Source: Aquificota bacterium
GTDB taxonomy: Bacteria; Aquificota; Aquificia; Aquificales; Hydrogenothermaceae
Direction of reading: 5' to 3'
NCBI GenBank assembly: GCA_013153235.1
Contig: JAADEU010000051.1
Span: forward strand, 1-17,932
Length of the DNA stretch: 17,932 nucleotides
Position numbers and translations under genes: made by a program. Each line of letters starts with the position of its first letter. Position 1 is the first letter of the stretch. Below the pieces are notes generated by a model that worked only from the letters and a program-made list of their open reading frames with translations, was not told the DNA's origin and did no database searches. This document shows positions 1-7,108 of the stretch, piece after piece.

Positions 1-33
1 TCCAAACAGTAGCAGTGCAAAATATCCCGTCAT
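1..33 (-). CDS. 5' end of a leftward gene (partial, unidentified)
   Basis: Reading leftward from an ATG at 33-31 there are 11 open codons (MTGYFALLLFG) before the window ends. The start is preceded on its strand by AGGTGGAG at a suitable distance. The residues are hydrophobic, as in a signal peptide or first membrane helix. It diverges from thiE, with about 105 bases between the two starts. Too little is present to name a product. The call rests only on the start codon, the ribosome site and the absence of a stop. Confidence 0.4.
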   Translation of the reverse strand, partial: MTGYFALLLFG

Positions 34-138
34 CTCTCCACCTCTGGATAATTTCAAACACCGTTTTATAAAGGATAACTGATAATTTTTTTAAAATCAA
101 TTATGATTATGTATCAAAACAACACAGGTGGCGGTTTG

Positions 139-780
139 ATGGTGGATATTGACCTGAGACTGTACGTGATTACAGACGAAAATCTATCACTTGAAACAGG
201 TCTGATGGAGAAGGTCAGACAGGCCATTGAAGGTGGTGCCACAGTTATCCAGTACAGGGCTAAAAACAAAAGCTCAAAACAAATCTACAGTGAAGCAACG
301 GCGCTGAAAAAACTGTGCAGGGAGTACGGTATCCCCCTGATAATAAATGACAGGGTGGATATAGCCGTTGCCGTTGATGCTGACGGTGTACATGTAGGTC
401 AGGATGACCTTCCTGTTGAGGTTGTGAGGAGAATTATCGGGAACGGCAAAATAGTTGGACTGTCAACAAAAACACTGGAGCAGGTGGTTGAGGCAAACAC
501 CCTCCCTGTTGATTATATTGGGTTCGGAAGTGTGTTTCCCACCACCACAAAAAAGGATGCCACGCTTTCCGGTATTGAAATGCTCAGGGAAGCAGTTAAA
601 TTATCTATTCAGCCGGTTGTTGCCATAGGAGGAATCAACGCTGAAAATGTGGACAGTGTCCTCCAGACCGGCTGTGAAAATGTTGCTGTGGTATCGGCTG
701 TCTTTTCTGCAGACAGTCCTTTTAAGGCAGCCCAGTTACTGAAACAAAAAATACTGAAGGGTAGAAGATGGAGGGTATAG
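139..780 (+). CDS. thiE: Thiamine-phosphate synthase ThiE
   Basis: ThiE joins the pyrimidine (HMP-PP) and thiazole (HET-P) halves of thiamine to give thiamine phosphate in the cytoplasm. The 213-residue protein shows the family marks in order: LYVITD near the start, QYRAK (usually Q-x-R-x-K), IINDR, GVHVGQDD, GLSTKT, the FPTTTKKD phosphate-binding stretch, AIGGI, and VVSA near the end. This is full length for the family. The frame is open from 103, but ATG 139 is chosen because AGGTGG at 126-131 lies 7 bases before it and the homologous region starts there. The tail overlaps the next gene by 13 bases, so the two are probably co-transcribed. No TPP riboswitch can be recognised upstream. The usual His of the STHT-like motif is Lys here, a tolerable variation. 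Confidence 0.95.
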   Translation: MVDIDLRLYVITDENLSLETGLMEKVRQAIEGGATVIQYRAKNKSSKQIYSEATALKKLCREYGIPLIINDRVDIAVAVDADGVHVGQDDLPVEVVRRIIGNGKIVGLSTKTLEQVVEANTLPVDYIGFGSVFPTTTKKDATLSGIEMLREAVKLSIQPVVAIGGINAENVDSVLQTGCENVAVVSAVFSADSPFKAAQLLKQKILKGRRWRV

Positions 781-992
781 GAAAGACACTTATATTTATA
801 GGACTTATGATAGTGTTTATAGGACTTCTTTTTACATTTTTTGAGAAACTCCCCTTCGGGCTTGGGAGACTGCCTGGGGATATATACATAAAAAGGGATA
901 ACTTTGTTTTCTACTTTCCCTTTGCAACATCAATAATAATAAGTGTCGTTCTCTCACTTATATTTATACTGATATCAAAGATTTCAAGGTAA
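768..992 (+). CDS. Small two-helix membrane protein, DUF2905 type
   Basis: This is a 74-residue integral membrane protein of unknown function. It has two hydrophobic helices, about residues 7-25 and 47-70. They are joined by a short loop with the LGRLPGDIYI stretch, which I recognise as the core of the DUF2905 family of roughly 70-residue bacterial proteins. AAGGGTAGAAG lies just before the ATG. It overlaps thiE by 13 bases and ends one base before queA, so it is the middle gene of a translationally coupled trio. No catalytic residue can be proposed. Family assignment is from memory of the motif; two-helix topology is plain from the sequence. Confidence 0.85.
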   Translation: MEGIGKTLIFIGLMIVFIGLLFTFFEKLPFGLGRLPGDIYIKRDNFVFYFPFATSIIISVVLSLIFILISKISR

Positions 993-993
993 G

Positions 994-2007
994 ATGTACA
1001 GACTGTCTGATTTTGATTACCACCTTCCTAAAGAGCTTATAGCAAAATACCCTGTTGAGCCCAGGGACAGCTGTCGTCTGATGGTACTGGACAGGAAAGA
1101 CGGCTCAATCCAGCACAGGATATTCAGGGATATTGTGGACTACCTTGAGGAAGGGGACACACTGGTTCTGAACGACACAAAGGTAATTCCTGCAAGGCTA
1201 AAAGGAAAAAAGAAAACAGGGGCATCTATAGAGGTTTTCCTCCTGAGACCGCTCTCCGATGATGTCTGGGAGGCTCTTGTAAAAAACCTTAAAAGGTTAA
1301 AAGAAGGTCAGGAGATTATATTCGGTGAAGACTTCAGGGGGGAGCTTCTGGAAAAAGAGGAGGATGGGAAGGCAAAAGTAAGGTTAATCGGCGATGATAT
1401 AAACAGCCTGATAAAAAGGTACGGACACATTCCATTGCCACCCTATATGGAAAGGGAGGATGAGGAAAAGGACAAAAACCACTACCAGACGGTCTTTGCC
1501 AGAAAAGAGGGTGCCGTTGCCTCCCCTACGGCAGGACTACATTTTACACAGGAGCTCCTTGAAAAAATAAAAAACATGGGGGTAAACATAGAGTTTGTGA
1601 CCCTCCACGTTGGTCTTGGTACATTCAGGCCGGTAACGGTGGAGAACTTTACGAAACACAGGATGCACGAGGAGTACTACCAGATACCGGACCGGACACT
1701 GGAGGTGATAAAACAGACAAAAGAAAGGGGTAAAAATGTTGTCGCCGTCGGTACAACTGTGGTCAGAACCCTGGAGACCTATGCCCTGACAGGGAAAAAG
1801 GAGGGTTTCAGTGATATTTTCATATATCCTCCATACAGATTTAAAATGGTGGACAGACTGATAACAAACTTCCACCTGCCAAAATCAACCCTGATACTCC
1901 TTGTTTCTGCTTTTGCATCCAGGGAGATGATACTGAATGCCTACAACATTGCTGTAAAGGAAAGGTACAGATTTTTCAGCTACGGTGATGCAATGCTGAT
2001 ACTGTAG
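994..2007 (+). CDS. queA: S-adenosylmethionine:tRNA ribosyltransferase-isomerase QueA
   Basis: QueA transfers and isomerises the ribosyl group of S-adenosylmethionine onto preQ1 in tRNA, giving epoxyqueuosine at wobble position 34 of GUN anticodons. The 337-residue protein carries the expected blocks: an N-terminal YHLPKELIAKYP and RDSCRLMVLDR, NDTKVIPARL, HIPLPPYMER, the strongly conserved GAVASPTAGLHFT, LHVGLGTFRPV, GTTVVRTLE, and the C-terminal TNFHLPKSTLILLVSAFA. It is full length. AAGG at 986-989 precedes the ATG, and the upstream stop is one base away, implying coupling. No other queuosine gene is in the window. Its last 32 bases overlap a convergent gene on the other strand. Confidence 0.97.
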   Translation: MYRLSDFDYHLPKELIAKYPVEPRDSCRLMVLDRKDGSIQHRIFRDIVDYLEEGDTLVLNDTKVIPARLKGKKKTGASIEVFLLRPLSDDVWEALVKNLKRLKEGQEIIFGEDFRGELLEKEEDGKAKVRLIGDDINSLIKRYGHIPLPPYMEREDEEKDKNHYQTVFARKEGAVASPTAGLHFTQELLEKIKNMGVNIEFVTLHVGLGTFRPVTVENFTKHRMHEEYYQIPDRTLEVIKQTKERGKNVVAVGTTVVRTLETYALTGKKEGFSDIFIYPPYRFKMVDRLITNFHLPKSTLILLVSAFASREMILNAYNIAVKERYRFFSYGDAMLIL

Positions 2008-2344
2008 CCAGGGTGTTATTCCTGATAATGGTTTCAATAAGGAGCTTCAGCTGCTTAATCTTTTCTTTAGGGAATGGTCTGTATCCTCTTTTTTCTGAAT
2101 AGACCTTTATAAAAAGAAGGGCCTTTAATGCCCTCTCACCATCTCTGTGTTTGCCTGTCAAAAAAGCTCTGAGGTCCTTCAGGGCCTGAAGATAAACCAC
2201 ATCCTCCCTGCTCTCAGGGGCAGGTGCTTCAATAATCCTGCTGTCCAGATACCTGACAGCCTCTTTTATTTCTTTTTCCAGCTGGTCATCACCTGCAAAA
2301 GCCCATAAAAAAATGGTCAAAAAAACGATTCCAATCCTGAGCAT
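1976..2344 (-). CDS. Small exported helical protein of unknown function
   Basis: This is a 122-residue protein with an N-terminal signal peptide: MLRIG, then hydrophobic residues 6-16, then Ala-Phe-Ala before Gly18, a normal signal peptidase I site. The mature part is charged and probably helical (Lys, Glu, Leu rich), with no cysteine and no recognised domain. An in-frame ATG four codons upstream exists, but the GGAGGTTAAG placed before the ATG at 2344 makes the shorter start better. It is convergent with queA and shares 32 bases with its 3' end. It is divergent from rpsT, whose promoter occupies the gap. It is likely a real gene because of the ribosome site and signal peptide, but no function can be given. 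Confidence 0.7.
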   Translation of the reverse strand: MLRIGIVFLTIFLWAFAGDDQLEKEIKEAVRYLDSRIIEAPAPESREDVVYLQALKDLRAFLTGKHRDGERALKALLFIKVYSEKRGYRPFPKEKIKQLKLLIETIIRNNTLATVSALHHRS

Positions 2345-2370
2345 CTTAACCTCCATCCATTAGTATAGCC

Positions 2371-2399
2371 TTTACAACGGAAAGTGTATAGGCTATAAT
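2371..2399 (+). promoter_or_regulatory. Sigma-70-type promoter for the rpsT unit
   Basis: TTTACA at 2371-2376 and TATAAT at 2394-2399 are separated by exactly 17 bases. The -35 box matches the consensus in five of six positions and the -10 box is perfect. Transcription would start near 2406, leaving a leader of about 60 bases before rpsT. This is the best promoter in the window. It would drive rpsT, the tRNA, tilS, ftsH and tatD, since no terminator is visible between them. Confidence 0.7.
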
Positions 2400-2467
2400 A
2401 CATATCTTGATTTTTAAGGACCGTTAATATAAATTATTTACTCTCTAAATGAGATAAGGAGGTTTAA

Positions 2468-2746
2468 ATGGCGCATACACGCTCGGCAAGAAAGAGAATA
2501 AGACAGGCAGAAAAGAGAAGACAGCTCAACAGATACCACATTTCCAGAATGAAGACAGCTATTAAAAGAATAAATGAAGCCCTGAAGAACAAGGATATTG
2601 AAACGGCAGAAAAGCTGATACCACTGGCACAGAAACTGGCATACAGGGCAGCTGCAAAAGGTGCAATCCACAAAAATGAAGCTGCCAGAAGGGTTTCAAG
2701 AATAGTCAGAAAGGTCAACGCAGCCAAACAGGCTCTCTCTTCATAA
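2468..2746 (+). CDS. rpsT: 30S ribosomal protein S20
   Basis: S20 binds 16S rRNA early in assembly of the 30S subunit. The 92-residue protein is highly basic and helical, with the typical N-terminal SARKRIRQAEKR, then RYHISRMKTAIKR, and later LAQKLAYRAAAKGAIHKNEAARRVSRI, where family members end in a KNxAARxxSR pattern. Length is normal. A full AAGGAGG at 2456-2462 lies 5 bases before the ATG, fitting a highly expressed gene. It is the first gene after the promoter at 2371-2399 and ends only 14 bases before the tRNA with no hairpin between, so the tRNA is probably processed from the same transcript. S20 commonly controls its own translation, but I see no clear operator in the short leader. 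Confidence 0.97.
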   Translation: MAHTRSARKRIRQAEKRRQLNRYHISRMKTAIKRINEALKNKDIETAEKLIPLAQKLAYRAAAKGAIHKNEAARRVSRIVRKVNAAKQALSS

Positions 2747-2760
2747 ATAAAACCTGAAGT

Positions 2761-2837
2761 GGCGGTGTAGCTCAGCTGGTTAGAGCACGCGGCTCATATC
2801 CGCGGAGTCGCAGGTTCGAGTCCTGCCACCGCCACCA
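2761..2837 (+). tRNA. tRNA-Met (anticodon CAT), elongator type; Ile2 not excluded
   Basis: The 77-base sequence folds into a full cloverleaf. The acceptor stem is GGCGGTG with CACCGCC (7 pairs), the D stem GCTC/GAGC, the anticodon stem CGCGG/CCGCG closing loop CTCATAT, and the T stem GCAGG/CCTGC with loop TTCGAGT. The discriminator is A, followed by an encoded CCA at 2835-2837. The anticodon is CAT. The perfect G1-C72 pair and the lack of the three-GC-pair initiator anticodon stem rule out initiator tRNA. The acceptor stem looks like elongator tRNA-Met of other bacteria. However, tRNA-Ile2, the lysidine substrate of TilS, also has a CAT gene anticodon, and the next gene is tilS, so the isoacceptor identity is not settled by sequence reading alone. 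Confidence 0.95.
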
Positions 2838-2847
2838 TAATTAAAAT

Positions 2848-4206
2848 GTGGTAGAAAAAAAATTCCTGAAGGCAATCAAAGATTTCAGTCTCATCAACAA
2901 AAACGATAGCATCCTTGTGGGATTTTCCGGTGGTGTTGATTCCACAGTACTGACATTCCTCCTTTTAAAATTCCAGAACACACTGGGTATATCAAAACTG
3001 GGTCTTGCCCATCTTAACCACAGTTTAAGGGGAGAAGAGTCTGACAGGGATGAGGAATTTTCCCGTGATTTTGCAGCACGGCACAACCTGCCATTTTTCA
3101 GCAGTAAGGTTGATATAAAAAAAATAGCCGAAGAGGAGGGGCTGTCTGTTGAAGAGACAGCCAGAAAGGTGCGGTACGAATTTTTAAACAGGATAGCCGG
3201 TAAGGAAGGCTTCAATAAAATCGCCACAGGACACCATCTTTCCGACCTTGTGGAAACCATGCTCCTGTGGTTTGTGCAGGGTAACAGGAGGGGAATAAAA
3301 GGCTTTAAACCTTCAGAAAAAAATATTATCAGACCCCTGTATTACATAACAAAAACCCAGATAGAGCAGTATGCCAGGGAAAATGACATTTCCCACGTTG
3401 TTGATACCACAAACCTCTCAACAGATATACCCAGAAATATGCTCAGGCATCAGGTAATACCTGTTTTAAAGAGGCTTAACCCATCACTTGAGGATTCGAT
3501 GCTTGTTGAGTCTTTTCTGCTCCAGATGGATGATGATTTTCTGGAAAAGGAGGCGGAGGCGTTTTCACAAAAATTTCCCAAAAATTTCATAAAATTGTCA
3601 GAGATTGAAGGCCTCCCTGACGCCCTGAAATACAGGGTTCTTATAAACTGGATGTACAGGAATACAGGGATTTATCCCTCGTACAGAAAGGTGCTTACAG
3701 CCCTCAGATTTCTCAATAAGGAGGGAGAAAAAAGACTCGATTTAGGTGGTGGGTATATTCTGGTAAAGAGCTACGATTTTATATTTATAAATAAAGAGGA
3801 GAAAAAAAAGAATTTTGAGTATAAAATTAGACCTGGAGAAGAGATATACCTGGAAGAATTGGGTATTATATTAAAGTGCTATACAGTCACCAGAAATGAA
3901 ATAGGGATGGAAAAACTGAAGGAAGAGAAGAAAGTTGCCTGTTTTGATATAGGTGAGGAAAACCCTGAGTTTACTGTAAGAAGTAGGAGGGAAGGTGATA
4001 GATTTTTGCCATTTGGTCATAAATCTGAGAAAAAACTCAAAGATGTCCTGATTCAGCTCAAGGTTCCACGGTATATGAGAGACACCATACCACTTGTTGA
4101 ATTTAGGAATAAAATATTATGGATAGCCGGATATAAAAGGTCCGGCCACTATCCCGTTACTGAAAAGACCAAAAAAATGATTTGTTTTGAAATAAAGGAG
4201 GTTTGA
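2848..4206 (+). CDS. tilS: tRNA(Ile)-lysidine synthase TilS
   Basis: TilS uses ATP and lysine to turn C34 of tRNA-Ile2 (CAU) into lysidine, switching it from Met to Ile charging and AUG to AUA reading. The 452-residue protein has the PP-loop SGGVDS at residues 27-32, HLNHSLRGEESDRDEEF at about 55-71, the ATGHHLSDLVET block at 126-137, and DTTN...IPRNMLR at 186-200. A C-terminal TilS domain follows from about 375 (REGDRFLPFG, then KVPRYMRDTIPLVE, ILWIAG). As I recall, Aquifex aeolicus TilS lacks that last domain. The start is GTG, 10 bases after the tRNA CCA end, with no SD; the N-terminal residues fit homologues, so the frame start is credible. The stop at 4204-4206 sits among the ribosome site of ftsH. 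AUA is a very common codon in this window, so the enzyme must be in demand. Confidence 0.95.
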   Translation: MVEKKFLKAIKDFSLINKNDSILVGFSGGVDSTVLTFLLLKFQNTLGISKLGLAHLNHSLRGEESDRDEEFSRDFAARHNLPFFSSKVDIKKIAEEEGLSVEETARKVRYEFLNRIAGKEGFNKIATGHHLSDLVETMLLWFVQGNRRGIKGFKPSEKNIIRPLYYITKTQIEQYARENDISHVVDTTNLSTDIPRNMLRHQVIPVLKRLNPSLEDSMLVESFLLQMDDDFLEKEAEAFSQKFPKNFIKLSEIEGLPDALKYRVLINWMYRNTGIYPSYRKVLTALRFLNKEGEKRLDLGGGYILVKSYDFIFINKEEKKKNFEYKIRPGEEIYLEELGIILKCYTVTRNEIGMEKLKEEKKVACFDIGEENPEFTVRSRREGDRFLPFGHKSEKKLKDVLIQLKVPRYMRDTIPLVEFRNKILWIAGYKRSGHYPVTEKTKKMICFEIKEV

Positions 4207-4211
4207 AAAAG

Positions 4212-6095
4212 GTGCAGCTGTCAAGAAGCATTCTTATATGGTTCCTTATTGGAGCCCTGATGATATTTGCCTTTAATATGCTTGGCTCAAGACAGATGGT
4301 TGATAATAAAGTATCCTTCTCTGAATTTATCGAGATGGTAAATGATGGGAAGGTTGAGAAGGCTACTATAAAAGGCGAGGAAATAATAGCAATAACAAAG
4401 GATGGTAAGAAGTTTGAGACAGTAATCCCTGAGGGTTACAGCAAAATTTACGATATACTCCAGGAAAACGGTGTTAAGATACACGTTCTGCCTGCTGAGA
4501 AAACAGGATGGCTGACCACCCTTCTGATATCCTGGCTGCCAATACTTCTGTTTATAGGTCTGTGGATATTCATGATGCGGCAGATGTCAGGGGGTTCTAA
4601 CAGGGCATTTTCCTTTGCAAAATCAAAGGCAAAGGTATACCTAGAAGAAAAGCCAAATGTGAAACTTGACGATGTTGCCGGAATGGATGAGGTCAAGGAG
4701 GAAGTAAAGGAAATCATAGACTACCTGAAGGACCCACAGAGATTCCAGAAACTCGGAGGTAGGGCTCCTAAGGGTGTTCTGCTTTACGGGGACCCTGGTG
4801 TAGGTAAGACCCTTCTTGCAAAGGCCATAGCCGGTGAGGCAAATGTTCCGTTTATTTCCATATCCGGTTCGGACTTTGTTGAGATGTTCGTTGGTGTCGG
4901 TGCTGCCAGGGTGAGGGACCTGTTTGAAACGGCCAAAAAGCATGCTCCCTGTCTTGTTTTTATAGATGAGATTGATGCTGTTGGTAGGGCAAGAAGTGGT
5001 GTTGGTTTTGGTGGTGGACACGATGAGAGGGAGCAGACACTGAACCAGCTCCTTGTTGAGCTTGACGGTTTTGAATCAGGTGAGGGTATTATCGTTATTG
5101 CAGCAACAAACAGGCCTGACATACTGGACCCGGCTCTGCTCAGACCAGGAAGATTTGACAGACAGATATCGGTACCTAAACCTGACGTCAAGGGAAGGTA
5201 CGAGATACTGAAGGTCCACGTTAAAAAGAAAAAGATACCCCTTGATAACGATGTTGACCTGATGGTTATAGCAAGGGGTACACCTGGATTTTCCGGTGCA
5301 GACCTTGCCAACATAGTGAATGAAGCGGCCCTCCTTGCCGCCAGAAAGAGAAAAGACAAAGTTGGAATGAAAGAGTTTGAAGAGGCCATGGACCGTATTA
5401 TGATGGGACTTGAAAGGAAGGGGATGGCCATAACACCGGAAGAAAAAGAAAAAATCGCATACCACGAGGTGGGACACGCCATAGTCAGTCTTATGTTTAA
5501 GGAGGCAGACCCACTCCACAAGGTTTCTATAATACCCAGGGGAATGGCCCTTGGTGTTACAGTTAACCTGCCTGAAGAAGACAGGCATATATACTCCAAG
5601 AAAGACCTCCTTGCCAGACTCCACCAGCTGTTCGGTGGAAGGGCTGCCGAAGAGGTTTTCTACGGTAAAGATGGCATAACAACAGGGGCAGAAAATGACC
5701 TTATGAGGGCAACAGAGCTTGCCTACAGGATAGTTGCTTCATGGGGTATGACAGACGAGCTTGGCCCTATCCATGTACAGACAGCGAGGAACAATCCTTT
5801 TATGCCACAGCAAAGTCCACAGATAAGTGAAGAGACCGCCAAGAAAATTGATGAGCAGGTTAATAAACTTCTCAGGGAGACCTACCAGAGAACAAAAGAA
5901 ATAGTTGAAAGCTACAGGGATGCTATTGTTGCCGTTGTGGAACTTCTCCTTGATAAAGAAACAATTACCTGTGATGAAATGGTGGCCATACTTGAGGAGT
6001 ACGGAGTTCCTGTTATAAACAAGTGCAGGAAGTCTATCGTTGAGGTAATAACAGACTCATCTGCACCTGATGCACCTGTGGGAGCAATAGAATGA
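4212..6095 (+). CDS. ftsH: ATP-dependent zinc metalloprotease FtsH
   Basis: FtsH is a membrane-anchored hexameric AAA+ protease that degrades misfolded membrane proteins and short-lived regulators. Numbered from GTG 4212 (627 residues): membrane helix at about 5-24, extracytoplasmic domain to about 100, second helix at about 101-122. The AAA domain has Walker A GDPGVGKT at 193-200, the FVGVG pore loop, Walker B LVFIDEIDA, and the second region of homology with NRPDILDPALLRPGRFDR. The protease site is HEVGH at 418-422 with Asp 496 as the third zinc ligand. A TTG at 4203 is open in frame but lies against GGAGG (4197-4201); GTG 4212 is 10 bases away and is preferred. Walker A has Asp where Pro is usual. 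tilS lies directly upstream, a common pairing in bacteria, and tatD overlaps by 4 bases. Confidence 0.97.
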   Translation: MQLSRSILIWFLIGALMIFAFNMLGSRQMVDNKVSFSEFIEMVNDGKVEKATIKGEEIIAITKDGKKFETVIPEGYSKIYDILQENGVKIHVLPAEKTGWLTTLLISWLPILLFIGLWIFMMRQMSGGSNRAFSFAKSKAKVYLEEKPNVKLDDVAGMDEVKEEVKEIIDYLKDPQRFQKLGGRAPKGVLLYGDPGVGKTLLAKAIAGEANVPFISISGSDFVEMFVGVGAARVRDLFETAKKHAPCLVFIDEIDAVGRARSGVGFGGGHDEREQTLNQLLVELDGFESGEGIIVIAATNRPDILDPALLRPGRFDRQISVPKPDVKGRYEILKVHVKKKKIPLDNDVDLMVIARGTPGFSGADLANIVNEAALLAARKRKDKVGMKEFEEAMDRIMMGLERKGMAITPEEKEKIAYHEVGHAIVSLMFKEADPLHKVSIIPRGMALGVTVNLPEEDRHIYSKKDLLARLHQLFGGRAAEEVFYGKDGITTGAENDLMRATELAYRIVASWGMTDELGPIHVQTARNNPFMPQQSPQISEETAKKIDEQVNKLLRETYQRTKEIVESYRDAIVAVVELLLDKETITCDEMVAILEEYGVPVINKCRKSIVEVITDSSAPDAPVGAIE

Positions 6096-6883
6096 TAGAT
6101 ACACATGCACATCTGGATATGCTCAGGTCTGAAGAAGACCTGAAAGAAAGTATTGAAAAGCTGGACTATATAATAACAATAGGCTGTGATAAAGAGGAAA
6201 TATATAAAGCCGTTGATATAGCCTCCAGATATGATAATGTATATGCCTCTGTTGGCTATCACCCGTATGATGTAAACGGGCTAACAGATGAAGATATAAA
6301 CACCCTCAGGGAACTTGCCACCAAAAACAATAAGGTTGTTGCGATAGGGGAAACAGGTCTGGATTATTACAGGGATATAACCCCTAAGGATATCCAGTGG
6401 AAGTTTTTTGAAAAACAGCTTACCCTTGCAAAGGAGCTGGAGCTGCCTGTAATTATCCACTCAAGAAGTGCAAATGAAGATACTGTAAAAATTTTAAGGG
6501 AGTATGCCCCTTTTCCGGCATCTGGTATCCTCCACTGCTTTGGCGGTGACATCCCGATGATGGAGCAGTGTGTGGAGCTTGGATTTTACATATCCTTTGC
6601 CGGAAATGTTACCTATCCAAAGGCCGATAACCTCAGACAGGTTTTGAAAAAAACCCCTCTGGACAGACTTCTGCTGGAAACAGACAGTCCATTCCTCTCA
6701 CCCCAGAAGAAAAGGGGAAAGCCCAATAAACCGTCAAATATATACTACACACTGGAGTTTGTTGCCGAGTTCCTTGGTATTCCGGCAGATGAACTTGAAA
6801 GAATTACCGATAATAATGCTTTAAGACTGTTTAAAGGCATAAAAAAGAGGCGGTTGTTTAATTTATTCCAGACTGTATATTAA
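6092..6883 (+). CDS. tatD: TatD-family metal-dependent deoxyribonuclease
   Basis: TatD proteins are cytoplasmic TIM-barrel metal hydrolases with 3'-5' exonuclease activity on DNA and RNA, linked to DNA repair and nucleic-acid turnover. The 263-residue protein has all usual metal ligands: His5 and His7 (DTHAHLD), Glu87 (GETGLDYY), His123 (IIHSR), His148 (LHCFGG) and Asp198 (ETDSPFLSP). The downstream KRGKPNKPSNI is typical of the family. Its ATG overlaps the ftsH stop as ATGA, so it is translationally coupled. The last dozen residues are basic and beyond the usual end. The exact substrate cannot be read from sequence. Confidence 0.93.
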   Translation: MIDTHAHLDMLRSEEDLKESIEKLDYIITIGCDKEEIYKAVDIASRYDNVYASVGYHPYDVNGLTDEDINTLRELATKNNKVVAIGETGLDYYRDITPKDIQWKFFEKQLTLAKELELPVIIHSRSANEDTVKILREYAPFPASGILHCFGGDIPMMEQCVELGFYISFAGNVTYPKADNLRQVLKKTPLDRLLLETDSPFLSPQKKRGKPNKPSNIYYTLEFVAEFLGIPADELERITDNNALRLFKGIKKRRLFNLFQTVY

Positions 6884-6913
6884 AAGATAAATCCTTCCCC
6901 CAAAGGTAGTATT

Positions 6914-7108
6914 ATGCTCTATGTAATTATTGTAATGATTCTTATATTCATTGCTATATTTGCCATCCAGTACAAACTGGCATCAGAAACAGGCAAACCT
7001 GACCTTGGGCAGATATTTGAGACCACACTTCTGTGGAGTATCATATCCTATGTTGTAATCGGTATAATCCTGTTTGGTATAACCCTTATTGCAACAACAG
7101 GGGATTAA
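6914..7108 (+). CDS. Small two-helix membrane protein, unknown function
   Basis: This is a 64-residue protein almost entirely made of two hydrophobic helices, about residues 2-19 and 40-59. The loop between them is hydrophilic (QYKLASETGKPDLGQIFE). AAAGGT at 6902-6907 sits 6 bases before the ATG. It begins 30 bases after tatD with no terminator between, so it may be the last gene of the rpsT unit. Its stop overlaps the stop of the convergent ligase by 3 to 4 bases. I do not recognise a family. The ribosome site, compact placement and clean two-helix layout support a real gene. Confidence 0.7.
   Translation: MLYVIIVMILIFIAIFAIQYKLASETGKPDLGQIFETTLLWSIISYVVIGIILFGITLIATTGD

Noticed and set aside
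34..138. TPP riboswitch ahead of thiE
   Set aside because: The conserved CUGAGA and ACCUGAUC-like elements are not present and the leader is too short.
2761..2837. Initiator tRNA-fMet
   Set aside because: The first pair is G-C and the anticodon stem lacks the GGG/CCC initiator feature.
4784..5599. 271-codon leftward frame
   Set aside because: It lies wholly opposite the conserved AAA domain of ftsH, and its Ser/Pro-rich composition is that of an antisense shadow.
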